Shown here piece by piece: positions 17,740-29,186 of a stretch of DNA of 64,000 nucleotides. A model generated the notes under the pieces. That model had not been told where the DNA came from, did no database searches, and saw only the letters and a program-made list of their open reading frames with translations. Each line of letters starts with the position of its first letter. The stretch's first letter is position 1. Where the stretch lies: positions 16,593 through 80,592 of the forward strand of contig NW_015971558.1 of assembly GCF_000182565.1 (NCBI RefSeq). The letters are read 5' to 3'. Source of the DNA: Spizellomyces punctatus DAOM BR117 (taxonomy: Eukaryota > Chytridiomycota > Chytridiomycetes > Spizellomycetales > Spizellomycetaceae). The position numbers and the translations under genes are program-made.

Positions 17740-20700
17740 AGATCAAAAGTCCTGAGATTGAGGAACCCTTCATTATCCATGGATGTATTGGCGATAAGTT
17801 TGCTAGAATATTATTCGACACTGGATGTACAAGCTACCTCATCAACAAGAAGTTTGCAAACTGACATCATTTCGAACAGTATGCTCCAGAGCAACCCCTT
17901 CGGATAAAATGGGGCGAAGAAGGTTCTCAGAGCCTATCAAACTTGATGATAACCTCTTCACTAGTCTTGTCCAATTCACAACCTCGAGGATTCATAAACC
18001 TCGGGAAGATCCCTTTCGTTGTAGCAAACATTGGCATTGATGCAGTGATAGGGTTACCTCTATTAAAACTCCTTAAGCAAGTCTCCATCGATTGGACAGC
18101 ACAACAACCAACCCTTCGGTTTAACTTTAACAATGTGAGCCATAACATCGAAGTGCAATGGACCAGCAGAGCATGGAAGCCACTGCCTCATATAATGCCG
18201 CCCATCTGAGAGGATTCGGCAAACATCCCTCATGGTTTATTCAACCCAAGATGATATGGGATGAATGCTCCTCCAAGCGATTCGACAAAGATATCAAATG
18301 TAACAGATACCTGACAGCATGGAGGATCCAACCAGAGGAAGTCGATGATCGCTATGTGAGTTTCCATGTAGCAAGGCTCTACGCAAAAGGCAAGAAAAGA
18401 AAAGGAGAGTTTGACACAGCCGATAATGGATGCACAGGATTCCTTAGGGTTACACTCAATAAATAAAACAACACGCTTTTTACCGAGAATGGCGAGTTCC
18501 CCCCAGACAGAGGGGAAGACAATTTTAGCATTGAACTCCTTCCTGGAGCTAAACCACTCACATACCCCTTACGGCATATGAGTACCAATGAGTTAGAGGA
18601 GCTTCATCGACAGCTCAATGACCTCCTAGCAAAAGGACGAATATGACACTCCACTAGCCCCTGGGGAGCCCAGATAGTGTTTGCCAAGAAGAAGGATGGG
18701 GGATTATGAGTATGTTTAGACTATCGAGGACTAAACGCCATAACCAAAAAGGACTGGACCCTGCTACCAAATCTACAAGAGATGCAAGATTGTGTAGCTG
18801 GTGCAAAGTTCTTCACAAGTATCAACATCAAAGACACTTACCATCGCATTAGAATAAACCCATGCGATGTGGAAAAGACCGCCATTCATACACGATTTGG
18901 ACACTTTGAGTATCTGGTAATGCCTTTCGGATTAACTAATGCTCCAGCTGCATTTCAGCGCCTCATCAACAAGATCCTTGGCCTGCATTATGATGACCTA
19001 GTCCTCGCCTACCTCAATGACATCCTGGTATTCTCCAGGACAATGGAGGAACACCAGAAGCATGTAGATATTGTGCTTCAAGTCCTAACTGAACACAAAC
19101 TCTATGTGAACCCAGCCAAGTGTATGTGGGGACAACCTGAGGTTGAGTTCTGTGGACATATTATCAGATGAAATGGAATACGGATTGCTCCTAGCAAGAT
19201 CCTAGCTGTCCAAGACTGGCCACAGTTGCGAAACCATCATGATGTCCAATGATTCTTAGGATTAACTAATTACTTCATTGACTTCATCAACCGATATGCA
19301 GAAATTGTGATGCCCCTCTCACAACTACAATCTGGAAAGAAAACATGGCAATGGAAAGAAGAAGAAAAAGCGGCATTCGAAAAGATCAAAAATGCTATTA
19401 CCACTGCACCTGTCCTGGTGACCTTCGACCTGACTAAAGACACTTTCATCTTCACTGACTCATCAGGATTTGCGATCGGCAGATGGCTAGCCCAGACCAC
19501 AGACCCGGAAGATGAGATACCATCTCCGCTGCTGAAAACCATTCAAGAACTTAAAGTGCTACCCCATCTATGACCAGTCTCATTTTACTCCCGTAAGATG
19601 AAACCTGCTGAGATGCAGTATCCAGTTCATGAACAGGAACTTTTAGCCCTAGTCAAGTTCTTGAAACATAACTGCCCATATCTGATCGGTATCTTCTTCC
19701 ACACCTTCACTGACCATAAAAGTCTGATCTACCTCCAGATGCAGCCACATCTTTCCTGACGACAAGCAGGATGGGTTGAAACATTACAACAATTTGACAT
19801 GATGATCAAATACATGCCCGGACAAGTTAACCATGTTGCGGACATTCTTTTGCAGAACCCACACTATGCACCCCAATGTACAGAGTGTCAACAATGAATC
19901 CAGTTGCAAGCCATATTAGTTGCCAGCACCGAGACCATGCTAATGCCATTTAATCACAAAGAATGGATTCAGCCACTGAACCAAGACAATTATGCCCTTA
20001 CAATAATCAAGATGTTGAAGACAACACCAGCCCATGCCTTAGGATCAAGGCTACAATGCTATGCAATACAAAATGACCTCCTAACTTATGAGAAGGACTG
20101 GCTATATGTACCAGAAATGGAGCATACTAGAATCTTACAGCAATATCATGACAGCCTAATAGATGGCTCACACAAAGGCCAACAACACACATTAGCTAAA
20201 ATTCTATGAAAATTCTACTGGCCTCACCTCGAACGTGACGTCTATGCATACATTCGGACTTGTCCTGAATGCCAACAATACAAGAACCCTTTATGAAAGC
20301 ATGGGTTTTTGCGACCATTACCAATCCCTAATAGTCGATGGCATACAATCAGGTTTGATATGACTTATATGCCTCCGGGCAATAGCACCCATGGATTCCA
20401 ACCCGACACCATTCTTTGTTTTGTCAACTACTTGACTAACTGGACCATCCTCGTACCAACACTCCAAGCTTCCAACACTTGTGATCTTGCACAGACATAT
20501 TTGTCCCAAGTCTACAAGAATGTAGGAGCATCCAGGATCTTTATTACTGACCACAACCTGAAAGCCCTTTCCAATTTTTTTGAGGCCTTCTGTAAAGTCC
20601 TTGGTACGAAACACCAATTTGCTAGCACCCGACACCAACAAACTGATGGCAAATGCGAATGGATGATACAGACAGTAAAGTCCATATATCAGCTGTACCT

Positions 20701-20970
20701 CAACTATGCAGCAGATAATTGGCCACAGTATCTTCCTCTCCTCAAGTTCACATTGAACAACACCCCGAATCAACATGGACTGACACCATTCAAGGCAGAT
20801 ATTGGGCAAATGCCCTTACAAGTGGATGGAGTCATTACTTCCACAGAACTCCAAATGATGAAACCTATCGACCGAAATGAGATTAAGGACATCAAAAAAG
20901 CAATGGATGAAATAGCTGTAATTGTTCAACACCACATGAAAGAACTACAGGATAAATATGCAGAACACTA
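17740..20970 (+). pseudogene. Gypsy-2 Pol, left part (protease, RT, RNase H, integrase)
   Basis: Degenerate protease with F-D-T-G-C near 17815. RT about 18590-19170 has Y-L-N-D at about 19010 instead of Y-L-D-D, so the first catalytic aspartate is lost. RNase H about 19440-19860. Integrase zinc region about 20150-20290, catalytic D near 20353 and 20547 and E near 20655. The frame is crossed by stops, nearly all TGA: 18644, 18707, 19169, and near 19249, 19571, 19757, 19895, 20207 and 20293. At three of these the equivalent residue in gypsy-1 is Arg. The integrase C-terminus continues at 30468 after the inserted gypsy-3. Confidence 0.85.
20967..20970 (+). other. Left target-site duplication of gypsy-3 (ACTA)
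   Basis: ACTA directly before the TGTAACGG LTR start, matched by ACTA at 30464-30467 directly after the LTR end. Removing the element plus one ACTA makes the gypsy-2 integrase reading continuous. Confidence 0.75.
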
Positions 20971-21569
20971 TGTAACGGATTTTTTGTTGGTAGACTACAG
21001 TAAAGACAACTTGGGTCTCCTAGCAGGTTGTGTGGGTGTCCGTACTAGGAATCGTAGTCTCCAAATCCTTTCTTTGGGCGTCGGTAGCGACTTGAGGGCG
21101 AGAGGCAAGGAGAGTCGGTTAGTTGTGAACCGAGCAGGATTTAGAGGCTTCGGTACGGGTGATCAGGCCGTTGAAGCGCTCTGTTAGGTTCCTGTTAACC
21201 TAAGATTGGAGTTGAGAAGCGAGTTATGGGGATTTTTGTCGCTACGGCTTCTGCCCCCGACTTATTTTATTGAATACATCCTTTTTATACAAGATTCTTG
21301 GATAAACTGTTAAACTAAACTAAACTAATGGGTGTCGCTGCACCGCAACTGATTTATTGGTGGCGGTACCGATCTCTTCCTTTTCCGCACTGGCTCGGGC
21401 CTCCACAGGTTGTACGAGGCACGCTGAAATCTAATGCGCCAATTGCCATTCTCCGAACCGGTTTTTTCGGTCGCGGTAACCCAATCGGTGGAGTTGGTCA
21501 CGCGATTCGTGCTTCCCGCGTCCGATTTGGGCTTACTCGCGATCTCTCGAAGACGTCCTCGTCGTTACA
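20971..21569 (-). repeat. Gypsy-3 3' LTR
   Basis: 599 bp; plus-strand ends TGTAACGG and GTCGTTACA. Adjacent purine tract on the minus strand (plus strand reads CCCCCCTTTGAAG at 21571-21583). Confidence 0.9.
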
Positions 21570-21626
21570 TCCCCCCTTTGAAGAGCCAACGCACCGGCGC
21601 TCCGAGCGGGGGTGTTGGGACGTCAA

Positions 21627-24600
21627 TTACCAGGTCGGTACCGGATCTGTGGGGTCCGCTTCATCTGCATCTTGGTTCACGACCCAGATGATACTGGCAC
21701 GGCCACCGACGTTGCAACAAAACCAGATTTGATCTGTTGCGGTACGAACGATGGTACCCGGGGTCACGTCGGGGCCAGTTCTGGTTACGTAGAGGGCCGT
21801 AAAGGTCTCCGCGGCCCTTTTCAGGTTTGTCGCGCGGAAATGGTACTCCGCGTGCTCGTGATGTCGGGGTCTGGTGAGCCTTGCAGAGGCTTCCGCTGCG
21901 TTCGCCGTCCTTAGGAGCACCGTCCTAGCTGCTTCAATGACGGCGGACGCAAACTCGTGGGCGTCGTCGTTCGGCCAATCGGTGAACGGAGCCGTTTTTC
22001 GGCTTCCCGCCTCGTGTTGGGGAACCCCGCGGTCGAGCCAAGCGGCGCACGGAGCTGGGCGCCCTCTTTTTCCGGGTTTTTTCGCGTCAGCAACTATTCC
22101 GACCGCTGCTTCACCACCATCGGTGGCCTTGCTGTAGGGGTCCGCGATGTGGTTTGTGAGGGGCTGGCCCACCGCGTAAGGTTTCGGAGCGTCGACTCCC
22201 AGCCAAAACTCATGCCCTGGAGTCTGCAGCGGCGCGTTGGGGTTGGTCCGAAGCTGATGAACCCAGGAGTGAACCCAGGTAGCGATCGCAACCCCAAGGC
22301 GATCCAGCACGCCCTCGGCCTCGAAGTCGCCCGAGTCTTCCTCCCAAGGGTAGCCGGACATGTACGTGGAGGGTACGCTCACTCCTGCTTGTCCTCTGAG
22401 ATCGGTGTTCATTGTGTTAGAAATGGAAGTTTTAGTTTCGGTGTCGATAGAAGGGGTTTGCGAAGCAGAGTGAGTGTGTAAGGGAAGTAGGTCGTGGGCG
22501 GTTGAAGAAGAAAAAAGAGGGGGAGCGTGCAGGGGCGTCCTTTTAAGGTCGTCGCCGGCTGATTTTGACAGCTCGGACGCGCGTAAGCGTGATCGGGAGG
22601 CTTGGTGTGGCGTTCTCGACTGGTGAGGTAAGCCACGCGAAACTGGTTTTCTTTCTGGTGAGAGGGCGTGATTATCACGTGAGCTATCGTCCGGATAAAC
22701 CGCGAAGCATTGGTGGTCGGAAGCATAAGCCGTATCTTCCGGGGCGTCGCCTGCAAGGCTGACTACCAAAGAGTCCTCTACTAGCGCGCTAGTGGGAGCT
22801 CTGGATCTCCAGTACTCTTCTAAGGCTTCGGAAGCCTCTGTTAGGGCTTCCTCTGGTTCCCAGGTATCCTCATGGGGTGGGTATCCGGACCAACGTATTC
22901 GAAATTGACGTTTTCCGCGCCTGGTTCGATGGTCTACTATCGCTTCCACTTCAAACTCGCCATCTGAAGCGTCGGAATCCTCCGCTTGTGCTTCCGCGAC
23001 CTTTTCCTCAGTTTCGGCGTCGACAGGCTTCTGGTACGGACGTAATTTCGATATGTGAAACCATGGATGAAGTCGTCTCATCTTGTCTGGCAGTTTTAAC
23101 TCGTAGTTGTCGCGGAGAGGGTTACAGTCGGTCACCGTGACTGGTCCCAGCCATTTCGGAGCGATCTTGGACTCATACCCTGCTAGGTTTTTCGTGCTCA
23201 GAAGCACCTTATCTCCTCTCCGGAACTCCAAATGTCGTCGCGATAAATCGTAATATCTTTTCTGCGAATCCTGGGCTTCGATCATCAGATCTCGGATAAG
23301 GATGTTTAGGTCGCCGAGGTGTTTACAGAGCTCTTCCGCATCTGCATTTCTGGTTTCTGACGGCCTTTCAACGATGTCCGCCAGTGGATTGTGGGGCTCA
23401 TAGCCTAGGTCCATTCTGAATCGCGTCATTTTTGTCGCCTCGTGTACCGTATCGTTGATAATGAATTCCGCAACCGGAAGAAAGGTGTCCCAGTCGTCTA
23501 ATCGGGTGTTGACCATTGTGGTAAGGACCTGCAAGACCGTTGCGTTGTCTCTTTCTGATTGTCCATCACCTTGAGGGTGGTAGGCTGTGGTGAGCTCTTG
23601 ATTAATCTTTAGGTTTTTGCAGACCTCCTGCCAAAATCGACTCGTAAATTTGGAGTCGCGGTCCGAGATAATGGTCTCCGGGATGCCGTGCAATGGGACG
23701 TAGCGCTCTATAAAGAGTTCCGCGACCTGAATAGCTGTCGCAGTGCTCTTGAGGGGCCATACGTGGATCCTCTTTGAGCATTTACATGCTATTAACCAAA
23801 AGGCGTCGTACCCTCTGGAAGTAAGTGGGAGCTTGGTTACGAAGTCAGTCGTGATGACTGTCCAGCGTCCCGGAGCTGGTGGTATGGGTTTCAGCAACCC
23901 CGGAATCAGTTGCGGTACCCTTTTTGAGCGTTGACAGGTTTCACATCCTGCGCAGTGTTTTCTGAAATCTTGTGCCATTTTCGGCCACCAGACTTGCGCT
24001 GCAGCTCTAGCGTAGGTTCTTTCGAATCCGAAGTGTCCTCCCCCCTCGTGAAAAAGCTTGCGCACCTCAGGGGTGCAAGCAGGGGGCACGTAAAGGCGCC
24101 AAAGGTCTTCGGAGACTGAAAAACGGTGCCACAGCAGGTTATCTGCACGTTGCCAGTCCTGAAGAAAGCGCGTGTCGGCGGTAGTGTACGTGTCGGGGCT
24201 GGTCTCCCATAGGAGCGTGCGGGCCTGTTGGGCTATGGGGTGGAGCTGGCCGGTGAGGCCAGCGCGGATGGCGGCAATGAGTGCAGGCTGTAAGGCCAGA
24301 CGAAAGACGGCATCTGCCAGTGTCGAGGAAGGTGCGAGAGCAGCTGGTGTGGTGCGCAGCCGTCGTCTTCCGCGTTTCGACACCCATATTTGGGTCGCGG
24401 TGGAGCAGAGTAGAGTTCCGCGCCAAGTAGCCCGCGAAAGTGTATCAGCGACTATGTGGCAGCGTCCTGGTTTGTGTACGATTGTCATCCATTCGGACCA
24501 GTAACTAAGATCGAGGGCCCAGCGGAGGAGCTTTCGGTTCTCGCCTTTGTATTTGGCGAGCCACAAAAGAGCTCGGTGATCGGTAATGACCGTGAAAGGC

Positions 24601-27600
24601 AGGCCTTCGAGGTATGGGCGGAGTTTTCCGAGGCCCCAAATGAGGCATCCGGCCTCGAGTTCGACAGGTGGGGCCTTCTTTTCCGAGGTGGTGGTGCCTC
24701 GGGAATGGTAGCACAGCGGGCGTTTAGAAGCATCCGGCTGTAACTGTTCGAGCGTGACATTAAACGCTGTGTAGGAAGCGTCACTGTGAAGGGTGTAGGG
24801 GAACCCTTTTCTGGGTGCCGCAAGCACTGGAGCTGTTGTCAGAGCCTGCTTGGCGGCTGCGAAGGCAGAGTTTCGGGAATCGGTCCATGAAACTTCACGC
24901 TTCGCGATAAATCTGCGCAGACCTTGGTCGGGGCGCTTGCGAGCAAGGCGTCCGACACAAAAGGGGTCAATGGGCAAGTCCGCCAACGATGAGTGGCGTA
25001 GATTGACCGCCGGTAGGTCTGAGGAGCTAGATTTCGGATGTTGCGAAACCTCAAATCGGGCTCCAGTGGCTGTGATTGTAGGGGCCACCGCCGTGTCGAG
25101 CATGGATGGTGAATTGAGCTTTTCAGCGCCTTTCTTTGGGTCAGCGCGACCCTTTTTAAGGTCTCGGTATTCGCGAACGCCCTCTTGGATAGCGTCTTGC
25201 AGGGGTCGGACGAGTTCCGCGTAGCGAGAAATGAATTGGGCGTAGAACCCTAGGAGACCCACGAATGACCATAGGTCACCTATGAATTTGGGTCGTGGCC
25301 AATCGACTATGGTTGCGACCTTGTCTGGATCGGTAGCGAGACCCTGAGAGGAGGCAACGAAACCGAGGGCCGTGAGCTGGTGAAAGAGCCATTGACACTT
25401 GTCGAGTCTTAGGGTGAGTTTGGCTCTGGAAAAGCGGTCGAGCCAGTCCGCGATGGCGTCTAGGGCTTCCGCGGCTGTCTCCGCTCGTGTGTGGATATCG
25501 TCGACGAAGTTGTTGATATTTCGCCATTTGGAGGGACCCAAGGTGTCGTCCATCACCCGACAGAAGTGCGAGGGGGCAGTCTTGGGTCCGAAGGGCATAA
25601 AGAGTGGTTCGTAGATGCCGTCATGGAGTCTGAGCGCGAGCCATTTGCGTACCGACGCATCGGTGATGGCGATTTGGTAGAATCCTTTGTTTGCGTCACC
25701 TCCCGATATGTATCGGAATGGGACTGCGACGATCCAGTTCAGGATGTCGAGCATGATGGGAAAGGGATATGGATCCCAGGCCATGCAGTCGTTGGCTCGG
25801 CGATAGTCGAAGGCTACGCGCGGGGGTTTGTCTGCATAGCGAATGATAACAGGATCGCTGGCGAAGGTTACTTCGGTGGTTCGTTTCCACCTCTGAAGCC
25901 CCATCATGGTGTCTCGCTCCGTCTCGAGGGCTGTCCGCTCCAACGGAGAGTACGACCGTGGCCTCGAAAGGGGTGGCGGAGCCGAGATAAATCGAGGCGC
26001 ATAAGGAATCTTGGTGTAGTTCCCTATGAGATGACCCTCATAGCTGAAGGCTTGATGGAAGTGTCGTAGAATGTTGATTAGGGCCCAGACCACGGGTTTG
26101 GGTCGCTTGAGATCGACGTGGAAACGTTCCGCGTCTTTTAATTGGGCTTCGAAGGCCCCTGGAGCCCTCTCCGTAGAGTCGAGGTTCCATTTGTTCCGAA
26201 GTGTCTGCCATTCTTCTTTGGAAATGTTCTCTTCGGGGTCCGCAACCGAATTATGGGTCGCGGTGGACAGTTTGAGGCCTAACGGGACCGTTGAGCTAGC
26301 AGCGGTGGCCTCAAGAGGGTTTTCGATGAGAAAAGTTTGGGCTGCCACGCGCGTCTGTCCCGTGATTAACATGGTTAATCTAGACTTCTGAGCTTTGGCT
26401 TTGGTCAGCCGTGGCATTGACACATCCTTCATGAATTCACCCTGCTTGGTCTTGTATGGCGTGCCGCGCATGTGATCGGTGTCCAGCTCATCCGTTATGG
26501 AGCAGGGGATAAGGATGTCTGGATTCTTGAGCGTCACCGCGAAACTGGGTAACGGGGGTTCCTGAACCAAGGTTTGGAGTTTCAAATGTCCCAAAACGTC
26601 GTTGGCTAGGATGATGAGAGGTTTCCCGTACGCGATGACCCGAAAGTAGGCGCGGAAAGTCAGGTATTCTCCGCCGCGGCCTCTGAGGGAAGTTTCGAGG
26701 CATACTGTCTTGGTAGATGAGATACGTCCACCAATGCCGTTGAAAGCCATCGTTTCCGCATCCTGCAAATCGGTTTCGGAGAACAGAAGGCCTTGGTACG
26801 TGTCGGAAATCAGAGACTCGCAGGCCCCTGTGTCTAGTACCACAGGTGCCCAGAGCTGCGCGATGACGGCTAGCGTCCAGCAAGGCTGCGTTTGGGTCTT
26901 AGTCTGGCTTTTGAGTACATCGCCTAAATCTACTGAGTAGAAGGCGTTGATAGAAGGCACCGCGATCTCGAAATGGGGCGCGATGTCGTTAATTGTTGCT
27001 TCCGTAGCCTTGATCACACTCTCAAAGTGTTCTCTAGTTTTGTCGTTTTGTGGTTTTGTTGTTTTATTCTGGCGAGCAACTTGTTCGATAGCCAGCATGA
27101 CTATACGCGTCCGTTCGCTCTCTTCGTGTCTTTGGAGACGTGGATGGTCTTTAACGTGCCGAAATTTGGGGTTTCCGCGACGATAATAATAGTCTGAGCG
27201 AACGATATTGCCTGTCAGGAGAAATGCCACCAGTTGCAGGTTGGCGTACGCATCAAAGATAACAGGATCTTCAGAGCTCCACATCAAGAATTTCTCGCGC
27301 TCGTCGAGCTTTATCCAGGCAAGGAGAATCAAACGAGGGGTACCGTCTTCTCGGACCTTTCGCAGGATTCGATCCTTGTCAGCTTCGGCTGCGGCAGCGA
27401 TGTAGAGGTGGTGGGAACTCCACGCGACTGCGTAGGGGTCGTTCCCGAGGTGCCCGGCGCCTCGCTTCGGTTCTTTGGCGAAGAAGCTGAGCGCGCGGGG
27501 GTTGTTGCCCATCATCAGAGCCACTTGCGGGGTGCCCCAGATGATGGCTATGTTGTCCCAGACTCGGTCCCAGCCCTGCGTGGGCGTGCGGGGGTCCTCT

Positions 27601-29186
27601 TCCTTGGTCACCGTGACCTTGGAAAGAGGTGCGGTCATCAAAATTGTTGATTCCGAGTGCTTGGGTGAATGAAAGAACCCGATGGTGTGGAATCCTTGAT
27701 TAGCGGCTTCCGTTCTTTCCAGTTCCGAAGCCGAAAAAAGAGTCTCGGTGGTAGCGGACGTCGAGTCCAGCTCCACTATGTACGCCTTCTTCGATTCCTG
27801 TTTGGGTTTCCAACCTGAGGGCATGGGTGCTCCATATGGTCCTTTCTTTCCATCTTCAGGATCTTTTCGGTTCGGGTTCTGCCAGCAGAAAACATTCCAA
27901 TGCTTTTTCTGACAGAATTTGCAGGGTGCCGGTGGTTCCTTGTTGGGGTCCGGAACCATCTTCTGAGGACCATCGCGACCCTTTTCGGGGTTTCCGGTTT
28001 TATGCGGAGCCGTCTGCTTAGGGCCTTTGTCGGTTCCGGTCTTTTGTGACTTCTTCTGAGCTTCTGCAGCACCGCTGTAGCAAGGGTCTCGTTTTCTGGT
28101 GTCATCAGAGCCGAAATAAAGGCGCAGGAAGTCTTTTAATTTGGTCAGGTTCGTGACGTTACAGGATTTGACCATGATTTGGATGTCGCTGGGCAATTGT
28201 TCGACTATTAGGTCGAAATGCTGGTCAGCGGGACATTCTATGTTTGCCCGGTCGCCATAAGCGAGGCGCCGGAGATGAGTTTTGTGGTCGATGAACGCGA
28301 GAAAGCTGCGAAATTCTTTGGGGTTCGCATGGCAGCGCACATATTCGGTTTTGCGCTTGGACTCGGTTAGGGGATCTCGGAACTCTCGAAGCAGTTCCTC
28401 TTTCCACCTTTTCCAGGTCCATGAGCGAGTTTCCTGGGCTTCCAGAGTGTAAAACCAAGCGTCAGCAGGGGTTTTCTCGGCTATCATGGCTGGTAGGAGC
28501 TGTACCATCCTGGCATCCGACGTTGCGCTAACGTTTTGAAGAAGTTGGACTTTGTTAAGCCATTCTTCAACGTCTTGGTTTCTTCTGCCCGTAAACTCGG
28601 GTACGTCCTTTGCTTTCAAGGAATCGACCTTGGTGTCGCTGGCCCACGGGGCCGCTGGCACTTGGATTGGAGGCACCGCACCTGAAAAACTTGGTTCGGT
28701 ACGCTCCCTTGGTGTGTCCGCCGTTTCCCACGGGGTTGCGGACCGTTCTCTTGTAGCTCGTGCTATGGGAGGTTGTTCAGGCAGCGGGCGATGCGCTAGG
28801 GCTTCTAAGGCTCGTGCGAGGCGCTCATCCGCCGCTGTCTGACGTTCGGAAAGCCTATGAAGCTGTTCCGTAAGGTTTTGAGTTGCCAACTGCGTTGCAG
28901 CAGTCGAGCGGGCAATGTCTTCTTTTAACGCTGCCACTTCAGAGGCCATCGTGGCCAAGTTAGGGGCTTCCGGTTCGACGGAAGTGGTCCCTGAACGCCT
29001 TGGGCGTGTTGCGGGAGGGACTTCGACGTCCTCCGCAGGACCCTGACTACGAGTCTGGATCACAGGTGAGCGGCCTCGCGTTGGTGAGCGTTCGACCGGC
29101 ATCATTCTCGGTTTCGTGAAGTTCTGTCTCCGAAACGAGAGAAAAGGTTTCCGAGTAGCTACCTGAGCGGATCTCGGTTTGCGCAA
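21627..29186 (-). CDS. Gypsy-3 Gag-Pol polyprotein with chromodomain and long C-terminal extension
   Basis: One uninterrupted frame of 2519 codons; first ATG 29186, a second at about residue 28. Order by residue: Arg/Pro-rich N-terminus with a coiled stretch; gag about 180-340; zinc knuckle C-x2-C-x3-H-x4-C near 420; aspartic protease L-D-T-G-A near 780; RT about 1070-1260 with F-V-D-D near 1227 rather than Y-L-D-D; RNase H about 1460-1590; integrase zinc region near 1717-1760 and catalytic D/D/E with I-S-D-R-D near 1843 and G-Q-S-E-R near 1877; chromodomain about 2076-2129 ending in W-E-P-E. After this are about 385 residues with no retroelement domain I recognise: Ser/Pro-rich, then a folded-looking part. 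The enzyme copies element RNA and integrates the DNA, the chromodomain probably steering to modified histones. No sign of decay. Confidence 0.9.
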   Translation of the reverse strand: MRKPRSAQVATRKPFLSFRRQNFTKPRMMPVERSPTRGRSPVIQTRSQGPAEDVEVPPATRPRRSGTTSVEPEAPNLATMASEVAALKEDIARSTAATQLATQNLTEQLHRLSERQTAADERLARALEALAHRPLPEQPPIARATRERSATPWETADTPRERTEPSFSGAVPPIQVPAAPWASDTKVDSLKAKDVPEFTGRRNQDVEEWLNKVQLLQNVSATSDARMVQLLPAMIAEKTPADAWFYTLEAQETRSWTWKRWKEELLREFRDPLTESKRKTEYVRCHANPKEFRSFLAFIDHKTHLRRLAYGDRANIECPADQHFDLIVEQLPSDIQIMVKSCNVTNLTKLKDFLRLYFGSDDTRKRDPCYSGAAEAQKKSQKTGTDKGPKQTAPHKTGNPEKGRDGPQKMVPDPNKEPPAPCKFCQKKHWNVFCWQNPNRKDPEDGKKGPYGAPMPSGWKPKQESKKAYIVELDSTSATTETLFSASELERTEAANQGFHTIGFFHSPKHSESTILMTAPLSKVTVTKEEDPRTPTQGWDRVWDNIAIIWGTPQVALMMGNNPRALSFFAKEPKRGAGHLGNDPYAVAWSSHHLYIAAAAEADKDRILRKVREDGTPRLILLAWIKLDEREKFLMWSSEDPVIFDAYANLQLVAFLLTGNIVRSDYYYRRGNPKFRHVKDHPRLQRHEESERTRIVMLAIEQVARQNKTTKPQNDKTREHFESVIKATEATINDIAPHFEIAVPSINAFYSVDLGDVLKSQTKTQTQPCWTLAVIAQLWAPVVLDTGACESLISDTYQGLLFSETDLQDAETMAFNGIGGRISSTKTVCLETSLRGRGGEYLTFRAYFRVIAYGKPLIILANDVLGHLKLQTLVQEPPLPSFAVTLKNPDILIPCSITDELDTDHMRGTPYKTKQGEFMKDVSMPRLTKAKAQKSRLTMLITGQTRVAAQTFLIENPLEATAASSTVPLGLKLSTATHNSVADPEENISKEEWQTLRNKWNLDSTERAPGAFEAQLKDAERFHVDLKRPKPVVWALINILRHFHQAFSYEGHLIGNYTKIPYAPRFISAPPPLSRPRSYSPLERTALETERDTMMGLQRWKRTTEVTFASDPVIIRYADKPPRVAFDYRRANDCMAWDPYPFPIMLDILNWIVAVPFRYISGGDANKGFYQIAITDASVRKWLALRLHDGIYEPLFMPFGPKTAPSHFCRVMDDTLGPSKWRNINNFVDDIHTRAETAAEALDAIADWLDRFSRAKLTLRLDKCQWLFHQLTALGFVASSQGLATDPDKVATIVDWPRPKFIGDLWSFVGLLGFYAQFISRYAELVRPLQDAIQEGVREYRDLKKGRADPKKGAEKLNSPSMLDTAVAPTITATGARFEVSQHPKSSSSDLPAVNLRHSSLADLPIDPFCVGRLARKRPDQGLRRFIAKREVSWTDSRNSAFAAAKQALTTAPVLAAPRKGFPYTLHSDASYTAFNVTLEQLQPDASKRPLCYHSRGTTTSEKKAPPVELEAGCLIWGLGKLRPYLEGLPFTVITDHRALLWLAKYKGENRKLLRWALDLSYWSEWMTIVHKPGRCHIVADTLSRATWRGTLLCSTATQIWVSKRGRRRLRTTPAALAPSSTLADAVFRLALQPALIAAIRAGLTGQLHPIAQQARTLLWETSPDTYTTADTRFLQDWQRADNLLWHRFSVSEDLWRLYVPPACTPEVRKLFHEGGGHFGFERTYARAAAQVWWPKMAQDFRKHCAGCETCQRSKRVPQLIPGLLKPIPPAPGRWTVITTDFVTKLPLTSRGYDAFWLIACKCSKRIHVWPLKSTATAIQVAELFIERYVPLHGIPETIISDRDSKFTSRFWQEVCKNLKINQELTTAYHPQGDGQSERDNATVLQVLTTMVNTRLDDWDTFLPVAEFIINDTVHEATKMTRFRMDLGYEPHNPLADIVERPSETRNADAEELCKHLGDLNILIRDLMIEAQDSQKRYYDLSRRHLEFRRGDKVLLSTKNLAGYESKIAPKWLGPVTVTDCNPLRDNYELKLPDKMRRLHPWFHISKLRPYQKPVDAETEEKVAEAQAEDSDASDGEFEVEAIVDHRTRRGKRQFRIRWSGYPPHEDTWEPEEALTEASEALEEYWRSRAPTSALVEDSLVVSLAGDAPEDTAYASDHQCFAVYPDDSSRDNHALSPERKPVSRGLPHQSRTPHQASRSRLRASELSKSAGDDLKRTPLHAPPLFSSSTAHDLLPLHTHSASQTPSIDTETKTSISNTMNTDLRGQAGVSVPSTYMSGYPWEEDSGDFEAEGVLDRLGVAIATWVHSWVHQLRTNPNAPLQTPGHEFWLGVDAPKPYAVGQPLTNHIADPYSKATDGGEAAVGIVADAKKPGKRGRPAPCAAWLDRGVPQHEAGSRKTAPFTDWPNDDAHEFASAVIEAARTVLLRTANAAEASARLTRPRHHEHAEYHFRATNLKRAAETFTALYVTRTGPDVTPGTIVRTATDQIWFCCNVGGRASIIWVVNQDADEADPTDPVPTW

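Noticed and set aside
21874-29186. Numerous plus-strand ORFs of 60-190 codons across gypsy-3
   Set aside because: All are antisense shadows of the intact 2519-codon Gag-Pol frame in GC-rich DNA.
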